Assembly: GCF_030161555.1 (NCBI RefSeq)
Contig: NZ_BSUK01000001.1
Coordinates: forward strand, 2,790,001-2,854,000
Source: Luteimicrobium album
Lineage (GTDB): Bacteria; Actinomycetota; Actinomycetes; Actinomycetales; Cellulomonadaceae
Reading direction: 5' to 3'
Length of the DNA: 64,000 bases
Shown: piece by piece, positions 24,185 through 33,769 of the stretch
Layout: every line of letters begins with the position of its first letter
Position numbering within the stretch: position 1 is the first letter of the stretch
Notes under the pieces: model-generated
Databases searched by the model: none
Seen by the model: only the letters and a program-made list of their open reading frames with translations
What the model was told of the DNA's origin: nothing
Program-made: the position numbers and the translations under genes

Positions 24185-25463
24185 ATGACGTCCGACGCCG
24201 CTCCGTCCGTGCCCGCTCCCACGTCGACCTCGGCCGAGGGGAGGCGCGCGTTCCGGGGCCGTGTCGTCCTGCCGCACGAGGTGCTCGACGACGGTGCGGT
24301 CATCGTCGACGGGGCGACCATCGCCTGGGTGGGACGCACCGCTGATGCCGGTGCGGCGGGCTACGGCGAGGCCGTCGCGGCCGCGGGGCAGCCGGAGCCC
24401 GGCACGACGGTGCTGCCGGGACTGGTGGACCTGCACGACCACGGCGGCGGCGGTGCGAGCTTCCCCGACGCGGGCGACGCCGACACCGCCCGTGTGGCCG
24501 TCCGCGAGCACCTGGCGCACGGGACGACGAGCCTCGTCGCCTCGCTCGTCACGGCCCCCCGCGACGTGCTCCTCGAACGGACCGCGATGCTCGCCGACCT
24601 CGCGGACGCGGGGAGGTCGCCGGCATCCACCTCGAGGGCCCGTTCCTGTCCCCGGACCGCTGCGGCGCCCAGAACCCCGCCGACATGCTCGCGGGCGACC
24701 CGGAGCTCGTCCGCGCGATCGCCGCCGCGGCGCGCGGGCACCTCGTCACCATGACCGTGGCGCCGGAGGTCGTGGGCGTCCAGGAGCCGGGCGGGGTGAT
24801 CGAGACGCTCGTCGAGGTCGGTGCCGTCCCGTCGGTCGGGCACACCGACGCGCACTGGAGCGTCACCGAGGCCGCCATCGCCGTCGGGTCCGCCGCGCTG
24901 GACGGCGCGGGCGTCACCGCTCGCTCCGGCCGGCTGACGGCCACGCACCTGTTCAACGGCATGCGTCCGCTGCACCACCGGGACCCCGGCCCGATCGCGG
25001 CCTGCCTGGAGGCCGCGAAGCGCGGCAAGGTCGTCGTCGAGCTCGTCGGCGACGGCACGCACCTCGACCCGGGGACCGTCGCGACGGTCTTCGAGCTCGT
25101 CGGGGCCGACGCGATCGCCCTCGTGACGGACGCCATGGCGGCCGCGGGGATGCCCGACGGCTCGTACCAGCTCGGCCCGATGGCCGTCGTCGTCGCGGAC
25201 GGCGTGGCGCGCCTGGCGGACGGCACCGCGGAGGGCGGGGCGATCGCGGGCGGCACGGCGCACCTGATCGACGTCGTGCGGCACACCGTGGCGGCGGGCA
25301 TCGCCCTGCCCGACGCCGTCCGTGCGGCCTCGCTGACGCCCGCCGGCGTCCTGGGCCGGGCCGACGTCGGCGCCCTGGAGGCGGGCCGGCGTGCCGACCT
25401 CGTGGTGACCGACGCCGACCTCACCGTGCGCGCGGTCGTGCGGGCGGGGAGGCCGTGGCCTGA
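24185..25463 (+). CDS. nagA: N-acetylglucosamine-6-phosphate deacetylase (two frame breaks)
   Basis: Amidohydrolase that removes acetate from GlcNAc-6-P, feeding amino-sugar catabolism and wall precursor recycling. Metal and substrate segments: LPGLVDLHDHGGGG near residue 82, HLEGPFLSPDRCGAQNP, VGHTDA, ATHLFNGM and VTDAMAAAGM. Breaks at GGGG 24610-24613 and 25446-25449 are each repaired by one G; the second repair gives the short ending RAGEAVA with stop at 25463 instead of a nonsense tail to 25524. About 426 residues, including an N-terminal extension of about 20. Confidence 0.92.
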
Positions 25464-25806
25464 CCCTGGCAGCACCCGCGACACGCCGACACGTGCGACA
25501 CGCCGGTCGGCGAGAAGAATTTGAGCCGCCCTCGAGGCCGTCGCAGGTCCGCTATGTCCGGATCTACGGCGGCCTCGTCGTGCTCCGCGGAACGGGGCAA
25601 ATCGCCCCGGACGCAGCACCCCACAGGGTGTGGAACACCATCCTGCACACCCTGTGGACGGTGCCGGTCGGGGCGCAGAGGGACGCCGATCGAGCGGTGG
25701 ACAACGCGGTGTGTCAGTGGCTCCTGGGACCCTCGAAGAAGGACTCGACAGGGCCCTTGAAGTCCGCGTCGGAAGGTGGTGACGAACGCCGATGGGTGAA
25801 GTTCGA
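25464..25806. other. Intergenic region nagA-nrdH, upstream part
   Basis: About 340 bases less biased in G+C than their neighbours. An open frame of 108 codons (25493-25819) exists, but its codon use is weaker and it runs into the NrdR-box region, so it is not called. Contents seen: a hairpin CGGGGC-AAATC-GCCCCG at 25593-25609, a perfect 12-base dyad at 25621-25657, and a DnaA-box-like GTGGACAA near 25700. Confidence 0.5.
25621..25657. promoter_or_regulatory. Perfect 12-base inverted repeat upstream of nrdHIEF
   Basis: CCACAGGGTGTG (25621-25632) and CACACCCTGTGG (25646-25657) are exact reverse complements separated by 13 bases. It lies about 190 bases before the NrdR boxes. It could be a regulator site, an RNA hairpin ending nagA transcription, or a DnaA-related site. 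Confidence 0.5.
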
Positions 25807-25853
25807 CCACAGCATCTAGTGCCCGCGCGGCCATCGACCCCTAGGTATAGTGT
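25807..25853. promoter_or_regulatory. Tandem NrdR boxes and promoter of nrdHIEF
   Basis: Two 16-base sites, 25807-25822 (ending ATCTAGTGC) and 25838-25853 (ending GTATAGTGT), each match about 12 of 16 positions of the NrdR consensus acaCwAtATaTwGtgt. Their centres are 31 bases apart, the spacing known for NrdR pairs. The second overlaps a -10-like TATAGT at 25846-25851, so binding would block transcription. The leader to nrdH is about 180 bases. Confidence 0.7.
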
Positions 25854-26032
25854 TCTGCACCGAGGGAGCATCACACTCCCGAACGAATGACACAGACGTA
25901 GTTCCACCGGCGTCGTTCGAGGTCAGAGGGCCTCCCGGCCACCCCACGAGGGGCTGGGAAGCGACCCACCGCGAACCGTCGGCCGACCTCGCCACCACAG
26001 TCGGGCACCACGAAGACACGAAGGGGACAGCG

Positions 26033-26275
26033 ATGAGCATCACGGTCTACAGCAAGCCGGCGTGCGTCCAGTGCGAGGCGACCAAGCGCGCGCTCGACAA
26101 GAAGGGCCTCGAGTACGACGTCGTGGACGTCACCGAGGACCCCGAGGCGCTGGCCCTCGTCCGTGAGCTCGGCTACCTCCAGGCGCCCGTCGTGGTGGCG
26201 GACGACACGCACTGGTCGGGCTTCCGCCCCGACCAGATCACCGCGCTCGCCGTGAAGGTCGCCACGCTCGCCTGA
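26033..26275 (+). CDS. nrdH: Glutaredoxin-like protein NrdH
   Basis: Electron donor for class Ib ribonucleotide reductase. 80 residues, redox motif CVQC near residue 11 and the NrdH signature WSGFRPD near residue 61, which marks NrdH rather than ordinary glutaredoxin. ATG 26033 follows GAAGGGGACAG. First gene of nrdHIEF; expected to be reduced by thioredoxin reductase (family knowledge). Confidence 0.96.
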   Translation: MSITVYSKPACVQCEATKRALDKKGLEYDVVDVTEDPEALALVRELGYLQAPVVVADDTHWSGFRPDQITALAVKVATLA

Positions 26276-26338
26276 CGCGCACCGCTCGCCCGAGCGGCAC
26301 CGCACCACCTGATCCACCGCCGTCGCAGGGAGGACACC

Positions 26339-26770
26339 ATGGGTGACCTCGTCTACTTCTCCAGCGTCTCGGAGAACACGCACCGCTTCGTCCAGAAGCT
26401 GCGGCTCTCCGAGCTGGGGATGGGCGTCCGGCGGATCCCGCTGCGGCCCACCGAGGGCTTCCTGCGGGTCGACGAGCCCTACGTGCTCCTCGTCCCGACG
26501 TACGGCGGGGGGAACGAGGGCGGCGCGGTGCCGCGACAGGTCGTGAAGTTCCTCAACGACCCGCACAACCGTTCCCTCATCCGCGGCGTCGTCGCGGCCG
26601 GGAACACCAACTTCGGCGAGGCGTACTGCATCGCCGGCGACATCATCTCCGCGAAGTGCCAGGTCCCGTACCTGTATGCCTTCGAACTGCTTGGGACAGC
26701 CGAGGACGTCACACGCGTCCGCGACGGATTGGGGCGATTTTGGCAACGACAGCAGCAGATCCCGGCGTGA
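26339..26770 (+). CDS. nrdI: NrdI flavodoxin-like protein
   Basis: FMN protein that supplies the oxidant for assembly of the dimanganese-tyrosyl cofactor of NrdF. 143 residues with the phosphate-loop segment [12 protein letters not shown] near residue 8, PTYGGG near residue 54 and GNTNFG near residue 90. ATG 26339 follows GGGAGG. The stop overlaps the preferred nrdE GTG. Confidence 0.95.
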   Translation: MGDLVYFSSVSENTHRFVQKLRLSELGMGVRRIPLRPTEGFLRVDEPYVLLVPTYGGGNEGGAVPRQVVKFLNDPHNRSLIRGVVAAGNTNFGEAYCIAGDIISAKCQVPYLYAFELLGTAEDVTRVRDGLGRFWQRQQQIPA

Positions 26771-28929
26771 GCACCAGCCTCGCCACCGCCCCGGGCGAGG
26801 TCTCGGCCCCCGGTCTCGTGGAGCTCGACTACCACGCGCTCAACGCGATGCTGAACCTCTACGGCGCGGACGGGAAGATCCAGTTCGACCGTGACCGTCA
26901 GGCCGCGCGGCAGTACTTCCTGCAGCACGTCAACCAGAACACGGTCTTCTTCCACGACCTCGACGAGAAGCTCGACTACCTGGTCGACAACGACTACTAC
27001 GAGTCCGAGGTCCTCGAGCAGTACTCGCGGCAGTTCGTGAAGCAGCTCTTCGAGCTCGCCTACTCCAAGAAGTTCCGCTTCGACACGTTCCTCGGTGCGT
27101 TCAAGTACTACACGAGCTACACGCTCAAGACCTTCGACGGGAAGCGCTACCTCGAGCGGTTCGAGGACCGCGTGTGCATGGTCGCGCTGAGCCTCGCCGC
27201 CGGCGACGAGCAGCTCGCGACCGAGATCGTCGAGGAGGTCATCTCGGGCCGGTTCCAGCCCGCGACGCCCACGTTCCTCAACGCCGGCAAGAAGCAGCGC
27301 GGCGAGCCCGTGTCCTGCTTCCTGCTGCGCATCGAGGACAACATGGAGTCGATCGCGCGCGGCATCAACTCCGCGCTGCAGCTCTCCAAGCGCGGCGGCG
27401 GCGTGGCCCTCCTGCTCAGCAACATCCGCGAGCACGGCGCGCCGATCAAGAAGATCGAGAACCAGTCGTCGGGCGTCATCCCCGTGATGAAGCTCCTCGA
27501 GGACTCGTTCTCCTACGCGAACCAGCTCGGCGCACGCCAGGGCGCGGGCGCGGTCTACCTGAACGCGCACCACCCCGACATCATGCGGTTCCTCGACACC
27601 AAGCGCGAGAACGCGGACGAGAAGATCCGCATCAAGACGCTCTCGCTCGGCGTCGTCATCCCCGACATCACGTTCGAGCTCGCGCGCAAGAACGAGGACA
27701 TGTACCTGTTCTCGCCGTACGACGTCGAGCGGATCTACGGCAAGGCGTTCGCCGACATCTCGGTCACCGAGAAGTACGACGAGATGGTCGACGACCCGCG
27801 CATCAAGAAGACGAAGATCAACGCGCGCCAGTTCTTCCAGACGCTCGCCGAGCTGCAGTTCGAGTCCGGGTACCCGTACATCATGTTCGAGGACACGGTG
27901 AACAAGGCCAACCCCAACGAGGGCAAGGTCACCCACTCGAACCTGTGCTCGGAGATCCTCCAGGTCTCGACGCCGTCGACGTTCAACGACGACCTGTCCT
28001 ACGCGCACACCGGCCGCGACATCTCGTGCAACCTCGGCTCGCTGAACATCGCGAAGACGATGGACTCGCCGGACCTCGCGAAGACCGTCGAGACCGCGAT
28101 CCGCGCGCTCACGGCCGTCGCCGACCAGACCGCGATCGACTCGGTGCCGTCCGTGCGCCGCGCGAACGACCTCGGGCACGCCATCGGCCTCGGCCAGATG
28201 AACCTCCACGGCTACCTCGCCCGCGAGCGCGTGCACTACGGGTCCGAGGAGGGCGTCGACTTCACCAACATCTACTTCTACACGGTCGCGTTCCACGCGA
28301 TCGCGGCCTCCAACAAGCTCGCCATCGAGCGCGGCCAGAAGTACTACAACTTCGAGAAGTCGACCTACGCGAGCGGCGCGTACTTCGACAAGTACACCGA
28401 CCGGGTGTGGGAGCCCGCGACGCCGCGCGTCGCCGAGCTCTTCGCGGAGGCGGGCGTGCGCATCCCGACCCAGGACGACTGGCGCGCGCTCAAGGCCTCC
28501 GTCATGGAGCACGGCCTCTACAACCAGAACCTGCAGGCCGTCCCGCCGACGGGCTCGATCTCGTACATCAACAACTCGACGTCGTCGATCCACCCGGTGC
28601 CCTCGAAGATCGAGATCCGCAAGGAGGGCAAGCTCGGGCGCGTCTACTACCCGGCGCCCTACCTCACGAACGACAACCTCGAGTACTACGAGGACGCGTA
28701 CGAGATCGGCTACGAGAAGATCATCGACACCTACGCGGCCGCAACGCAGCACGTCGACCAGGGCTTGTCGCTCACGCTGTTCTTCAAGGACACCGCGACC
28801 ACGCGCGACGTCAACCGGGCGCAGATCTACGCCTGGAAGAAGGGCATCAAGACCCTGTACTACATCCGGGTCCGCCAGATGGCGTTGGAGGGGACCGAGG
28901 TGGACGGTTGCGTCTCGTGCATGCTCTGA
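26767..28929 (+). CDS. nrdE: Class Ib ribonucleoside-diphosphate reductase, alpha subunit
   Basis: Catalytic subunit that reduces NDPs to dNDPs. Active-site cysteines lie in GEPVSCFLL near residue 183 and NLCSEILQ near residue 394, with the C-terminal shuttle CVSCML. There is no N-terminal ATP cone, as expected for class Ib. GTG 26767 overlaps the nrdI stop (GTGA); an in-frame TTG at 26740 is an alternative. 720 residues, intact. Confidence 0.96.
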   Translation: MSTSLATAPGEVSAPGLVELDYHALNAMLNLYGADGKIQFDRDRQAARQYFLQHVNQNTVFFHDLDEKLDYLVDNDYYESEVLEQYSRQFVKQLFELAYSKKFRFDTFLGAFKYYTSYTLKTFDGKRYLERFEDRVCMVALSLAAGDEQLATEIVEEVISGRFQPATPTFLNAGKKQRGEPVSCFLLRIEDNMESIARGINSALQLSKRGGGVALLLSNIREHGAPIKKIENQSSGVIPVMKLLEDSFSYANQLGARQGAGAVYLNAHHPDIMRFLDTKRENADEKIRIKTLSLGVVIPDITFELARKNEDMYLFSPYDVERIYGKAFADISVTEKYDEMVDDPRIKKTKINARQFFQTLAELQFESGYPYIMFEDTVNKANPNEGKVTHSNLCSEILQVSTPSTFNDDLSYAHTGRDISCNLGSLNIAKTMDSPDLAKTVETAIRALTAVADQTAIDSVPSVRRANDLGHAIGLGQMNLHGYLARERVHYGSEEGVDFTNIYFYTVAFHAIAASNKLAIERGQKYYNFEKSTYASGAYFDKYTDRVWEPATPRVAELFAEAGVRIPTQDDWRALKASVMEHGLYNQNLQAVPPTGSISYINNSTSSIHPVPSKIEIRKEGKLGRVYYPAPYLTNDNLEYYEDAYEIGYEKIIDTYAAATQHVDQGLSLTLFFKDTATTRDVNRAQIYAWKKGIKTLYYIRVRQMALEGTEVDGCVSCML

Positions 28930-28937
28930 GCAACTAA

Positions 28938-30131
<1,194 letters not shown>

Positions 30132-30145
30132 CACCCTCGCGCTCC

Positions 30146-30182
30146 CCGGAGGGGCGGCGCGCTCGGCCGCCCGCCCCTCCGG
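30146..30182. terminator. Bidirectional hairpin between nrdF and the phosphoribosyltransferase
   Basis: CCGGAGGGGCG pairs with CGCCCCTCCGG over 11 bases around a GC-rich loop. It lies 14 bases after the nrdF stop and about 30 bases after the stop of the convergent gene. Confidence 0.65.
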
Positions 30183-30210
30183 CGGGCCGGTGGCCCAGGA
30201 GTCCAGCCGA

Positions 30211-30704
30211 TCAGGCGAGCGAACGATCCTCCGTGACCGGGGGAGCGCGGACCACGGGAACGTGATCCAGAGGTCCGTGTCGCGCCACGAGTACTCGGGC
30301 TTCACGATCGATCGCGGCTTCGTGTACAGCACCGCGGAACGGACGTCGGCGCCGTGCCCCGCGAGCATGTCGAGGACGAGCCGGAGGGTCCGCCCGGAGT
30401 CGGCGACGTCGTCGACCACGAGCACGCGCTTGCCGCCCAGGTCCTCGACGTCCATGAGGGGCGGGAGCACGCGCGGGTCGTCGAGCGTACGGCCGATGTC
30501 GGTGTAGAACTCGACGTTGAGCGTGCCGACGCCCTTCGAGCCGAGCGCGTAGGCGAGCGAGCCGCCCGGGACGAGGCCGCCGCGCGCGACCGCGACGACG
30601 ACGTCGGGCAACCACCCGCTGTCGGTCACCTGGAGGGCGAGCTCGCGCGATGCGCGGCCGAACAGGTCCCAGGTGAGGACCTCTCGCTCGAAGGACACCG
30701 TCAT
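30211..30704 (-). CDS. Phosphoribosyltransferase-family protein (frame break at the C-terminus)
   Basis: Type I PRTase fold, probably a purine/xanthine-type phosphoribosyltransferase. The PRPP-binding loop VLVVDDVADSGRT is near residue 95 and an N-terminal VAVARGGLVPG near residue 37. Restoring one base in GGGGG 30239-30243 gives an ending LPPVTEDRSLA with stop at 30211 and about 164 residues; as sequenced the frame runs on through nrdF. Substrate base is not determinable. The start ATG 30704 has TAGGGT six bases upstream. Confidence 0.88.
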
Positions 30705-30710
30705 GCCCCG

Positions 30711-30716
30711 ACCCTA
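30711..30716 (-). promoter_or_regulatory. -10 hexamer of the phosphoribosyltransferase (leaderless type)
   Basis: Minus-strand TAGGGT ends six bases before ATG 30704. The TetR gene ends only 19 bases further upstream, so this gene may have its own promoter inside that gap. Confidence 0.5.
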
Positions 30717-30734
30717 TCGGCCGCGGCGGGTGCG

Positions 30735-31406
30735 TCAGTGCGGCGTCCTGATGCCCGCGAGGATGAGGTCGACCCCCGCGAGGAACTGCTCGCGGTCGTC
30801 GTGGTCCGCGAGCTGGGGCGCGACCTTGCTGAGGAAGGGGTGCTGCTCTGCGTCCAGGTCGGTCCAGCGCGTCGCGACCTGCTCGAGGAACGCGGTCCGG
30901 CCCTCGTCGTGGACGTGGAGGCGTGCGTTCGCCGCGTTCTGGCCGGCGACCCCGACGATGTAGTTCGTGAGCGCGGAGGCGGCGTCGAAGAGGGCGCGGT
31001 CGGGCGTGCCGAACGACTCGAGCCGCTGCCCGATGGCCTCGAGGATCTGCTGCATCGCGAGCTGGAGAGGTTCGCGCGCGAGCTGGCTGCCCACCCACGG
31101 GTGGGCGTCGATGGCGTCGAAGATCCGCAGCGCCAGCGTCCGGACCTCCTGCTCGGGGTCCGCCTCGCTCGCGGCTCCGCCCAGCGCGCGAGCGACGACG
31201 TCGTCGGTCGCGGCCGCGAGCAGCTCGCTCTTGTTCGCCACGTGCCAGTAGATCGCCCCGCTGCCGGTGGCGAGCCGCGCAGCGAGCGCACGGAACGTCA
31301 GCGCGCTCTCGCCGTCGGCGTCGAGGATCTCGATCGCCGCCTCGACGATGCGCGCGCGGGAGAGTGCGTCCGTCCGTCGTTCCGTGCGTCGCGTGGTGGT
31401 CGCCAT
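30735..31406 (-). CDS. TetR-family transcriptional regulator
   Basis: 223 residues. The N-terminal helix-turn-helix (residues 15-60: IVEAAIEILDADGE, LTFRALAARLATGSGAIYWHVANKSELL) is canonical; the C-terminal ligand domain resembles the TetR_C group of repressors of efflux or lipid genes. ATG 31406 is preferred; ATG 31415 is in frame. A palindrome in its own promoter suggests autoregulation. The gene lies between the FKBP and PRTase genes on the same strand. Ligand unknown. Confidence 0.9.
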   Translation of the reverse strand: MATTTRRTERRTDALSRARIVEAAIEILDADGESALTFRALAARLATGSGAIYWHVANKSELLAAATDDVVARALGGAASEADPEQEVRTLALRIFDAIDAHPWVGSQLAREPLQLAMQQILEAIGQRLESFGTPDRALFDAASALTNYIVGVAGQNAANARLHVHDEGRTAFLEQVATRWTDLDAEQHPFLSKVAPQLADHDDREQFLAGVDLILAGIRTPH

Positions 31407-31426
31407 GCCCACCATCGTGGCACCAC

Positions 31427-31441
31427 TGGAATCACGTTCCA
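31427..31441. promoter_or_regulatory. Palindromic operator in the TetR promoter
   Basis: TGGAATCACGTTCCA is an inverted repeat (TGGAA-TCACG-TTCCA) 20 bases before the start. On the minus strand it lies between a -35-like TTGGAA and a -10-like CACGAT 17 bases apart, the classical position for a self-repressing TetR site. Confidence 0.6.
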
Positions 31442-31488
31442 AGCGCGCGCCGTGCGGCCGTCGCCGACGACACGGTCCCGGAGACGAC

Positions 31489-31524
31489 GACGGCGCCGCT
31501 CCCCGGGTGGGGAACGGCGCCGTC
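31489..31524 (-). terminator. Hairpin after the FKBP gene
   Basis: GACGGCGCCG pairs perfectly with CGGCGCCGTC; the interior CCCC/GGGG can extend the stem. It lies 17 bases after the FKBP stop. Confidence 0.7.
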
Positions 31525-31540
31525 GGGCGCCGGCCTGCGA

Positions 31541-32551
31541 TCAGGCGCCGGGCTCGGCGTCGAGGATGTCGACCACGAAGGCCAGCGGCGCGTTCTTCGG
31601 GATGTTCGAGCCCTCGGGCGGGTTGGCGCCGTAGGCCTTGTCCGCCGGGATGACGAGCAGGACCTGGCTGCCGACCGTCTGGCCGGTGAGGCCCGTGGTC
31701 CACCCCTCGATGACCCCGCCGGCGAGCGAGAAGGTGGCGGGCTTGGCGCCACGCGACCAGCTCGAGTCGAAGGACTTGCCGTCCATCGTCCAGCCGGAGT
31801 ACTGCGCGATCACGGTGTCCGTCGCCTTGACCTTCGCGCCGTCGCCCTTGATCAGCGTCTGCGCGGTGACCTTGGACGGTGCCTTGTAGCCCTTGGCGAT
31901 GGTGATGCTCGGCTCGCCGGTCTTGGAGTCGACCTTCACGGTGGGAAGGCCCGACTTCGGCTTCACGGCCGTCCCCTCGGCGCGCGTGCCGACCTCCTTC
32001 ACGGACGCCACGTCCAGGCTGTACACATAGGTCGTCGGGTTGCCCGACGAGTCCTGCGACGGCGCGGCGTAGACGATGCGCGCGCCGGCCTTCTGGCCGT
32101 CGAGGGCCGCGGCGAGCTGCGGGACGATCGTCGTCTTGTCGAAGTACATGGCCTGCGGCTTGCCCGAGTACGTGTCGCCGAGCGCCGTGCCGTCACCCTG
32201 CAGGGCGATGCTGTTCAGGAGGACGACCTCGCCCTCCTTGATCGTGGCGCCCGTGCCGGGCGTGTCCACGCGGGCCACGGCGCCCGTCACCGAGAAGTTC
32301 TTCGGGACGGTCACGGTCGGCTTCTTGCCGACGTCGCCCTTGACGGTGACCTCCTTGAGCGCGGCCACGTCGGCGGCGCTCGCGGTGGCCGTGTCGCTCG
32401 CAGCGGCGGTGGTCGAGGTGCCGGACGGCGTCGACGACGAGCCGCCGTCGCTGTCGCTCGAGCAGCCGGCCAGGGCGAGCGACCCGGCGAGCGCGACGAC
32501 GGCGGCGAGGCCCGTCACGCTCCGGGCGCGGAGCACGGTGCGGTTCTTCAC
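31541..32551 (-). CDS. Lipoprotein FKBP-type peptidyl-prolyl isomerase
   Basis: Exported, membrane-anchored prolyl isomerase for folding of secreted proteins. Signal peptide with lipobox LAGC at residues 27-30, a Ser/Thr-rich linker, a diverged first FKBP-like domain (about 85-200) and a canonical second domain (about 220-336) with YSGWTMDGKSFDSSW, VIEGW and VLLVIPADKAYG. 336 residues, intact. Tandem FKBP lipoproteins of this kind are common in actinobacteria. Confidence 0.92.
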   Translation of the reverse strand: MKNRTVLRARSVTGLAAVVALAGSLALAGCSSDSDGGSSSTPSGTSTTAAASDTATASAADVAALKEVTVKGDVGKKPTVTVPKNFSVTGAVARVDTPGTGATIKEGEVVLLNSIALQGDGTALGDTYSGKPQAMYFDKTTIVPQLAAALDGQKAGARIVYAAPSQDSSGNPTTYVYSLDVASVKEVGTRAEGTAVKPKSGLPTVKVDSKTGEPSITIAKGYKAPSKVTAQTLIKGDGAKVKATDTVIAQYSGWTMDGKSFDSSWSRGAKPATFSLAGGVIEGWTTGLTGQTVGSQVLLVIPADKAYGANPPEGSNIPKNAPLAFVVDILDAEPGA

Positions 32552-32662
32552 GAGGGGTGATCCTTCGGGTCGTGGACGCGGCCTTCCGGCTGCGAGGCTC
32601 GGGCTACCTTAGCGGCCCAGTCTGTGAGGTCCCTGGCCGCGAACCGGGGACGGGGCGTCTGC

Positions 32663-32668
32663 CAGAAT
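32663..32668 (+). promoter_or_regulatory. -10 hexamer of the small zinc-finger gene (leaderless type)
   Basis: CAGAAT ends six bases before GTG 32675. Confidence 0.4.
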
Positions 32669-32674
32669 CGGTGG

Positions 32675-32968
32675 GTGCCCACCTCCCGTCGCTCGCGCCG
32701 GCACCAGCCCGGCCACCGCCCGCTCGACGAGACGCGCGCCCGCGGGGGTGCGCGCGTCGAGCACGGGCCCGACGGCGAGTGGACCGTGCGGACGGTCCGG
32801 TCGGCCGACAAGAGCTACACGTGCCCCGGCTGCCGGCAGGTGATCCCGCCCGGCGTCGAGCACGTCGTGGCCTGGGCCAACGACGGGATGTTCGGTGCCG
32901 ACGCCGCCCTCGACGCTCGACGCCACTGGCACACCGCCTGCTGGGCCGCCCGGCTGCGTCGGCGGTAG
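32675..32968 (+). CDS. Small conserved protein with Cys/His cluster
   Basis: 97 residues, Arg-rich N-terminus, then CPGC near residue 50, PPGVEHVVAW, and RRHWHTACW near the end. The two CxxC cysteines, histidines and the last Cys look like a zinc-binding knuckle. Similar small proteins in actinobacteria are often labelled ATP/GTP-binding, for which nothing here gives support. GTG 32675 is favoured by the -10-like hexamer upstream; a longer form from 32624 is possible. Divergent from the FKBP gene. Confidence 0.7.
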   Translation: MPTSRRSRRHQPGHRPLDETRARGGARVEHGPDGEWTVRTVRSADKSYTCPGCRQVIPPGVEHVVAWANDGMFGADAALDARRHWHTACWAARLRRR

Positions 32969-32999
32969 CCCACGACCGGGCCCGGCGCGCCGTCGTCGG

Positions 33000-33005
33000 T
33001 AGGCT
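33000..33005 (+). promoter_or_regulatory. Possible -10 hexamer of the 33,014 hydrolase
   Basis: TAGGCT ends eight bases before ATG 33014. The intervening CGGGGGCG could serve as a minimal ribosome-binding site if transcription starts further upstream. Confidence 0.35.
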
Positions 33006-33013
33006 CGGGGGCG

Positions 33014-33769
33014 ATGACCAGCACCGAGCCCGTCCGGGCCATGACCGTCCTGCCCGCGCGCCGCGAGGACGTCGAGCTGCACACCGCCGACGGCCTGACG
33101 CTCGTGGGCGAGCTCGCCCTCCCGGCGAACCGGGACCCCGCGGCGACGCTCGTGACGCTCCACCCGCTCCCCACGCACGGTGGCTTCATGGACTCGCACG
33201 TGTTCCGGAAGGCCGCCTGGCGGCTGCCCGCTCTCGCGGACCTCGCCGTCCTCCGGTTCAACACGCGCGGCACGTCGTCCCCTCGCGGGATGAGCGAGGG
33301 CGCGTTCGACGGCGGCGACGCGGAGCGGTTCGACGTCGAGGCGGCCGTCGAGCTCGTCGAGCAGCGCGACCTCCCGCACCCGTGGCTCGTCGGCTGGTCG
33401 TTCGGCACCGAGCTCGCGCTCAGGCACGGCGCCGACCCGGCCGTGGAGGGCGCGATCCTGCTCTCGCCGCCGCTGCACCGTGCCACCGACGCGGACCTCG
33501 ACGCCTGGGCCGCCTTCGGGCGCCCGCTGGTCGTCCTCGCCCCCGAGCACGACGACTACCTGCGCCCCGACGAGGCGCGCCGGCGGTTCGCGCGCGTCCC
33601 GCAGGCCGAGGTGATCGCCGTCGACGGCGGCAAGCACCTGTGGGTGGGGGAGAGCCACGTGCGCCGTGTGCTCGACGAGATCGTCCGGCGCGTCAACCCG
33701 GCGTGCCCCGTGCCGCTGTCCACCGAGTACGTCCCGACCGAGTACGTCCCGAACGGAGCAGACCGATGA
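33014..33769 (+). CDS. Alpha/beta hydrolase, dienelactone/CocE-like small type
   Basis: 251 residues. Beta-strand and oxyanion segment VTLHPLPTHGG near residue 55, RFNTRGTSSPRG, nucleophile elbow GWSFGTELAL near residue 133, acid in VLAPEHDDYLRP and histidine in GGKHLWVG, all in the order of the fold. The C-terminus contains an exact tandem repeat encoding TEYVP twice. It overlaps the next hydrolase by four bases (ATGA). Substrate unknown. Confidence 0.85.
   Translation: MTSTEPVRAMTVLPARREDVELHTADGLTLVGELALPANRDPAATLVTLHPLPTHGGFMDSHVFRKAAWRLPALADLAVLRFNTRGTSSPRGMSEGAFDGGDAERFDVEAAVELVEQRDLPHPWLVGWSFGTELALRHGADPAVEGAILLSPPLHRATDADLDAWAAFGRPLVVLAPEHDDYLRPDEARRRFARVPQAEVIAVDGGKHLWVGESHVRRVLDEIVRRVNPACPVPLSTEYVPTEYVPNGADR
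33722..33751 (+). repeat. 15-bp tandem duplication at the hydrolase C-terminus
   Basis: ACCGAGTACGTCCCG occurs twice head to tail, adding one TEYVP unit in frame just before the stop. It looks like a recent slippage or misalignment duplication. Confidence 0.85.

Noticed and set aside
25493..25819. 108-codon open frame between nagA and nrdH
   Set aside because: Weaker third-position G/C bias than neighbours, no ribosome-binding site, and its end overlaps the NrdR boxes.
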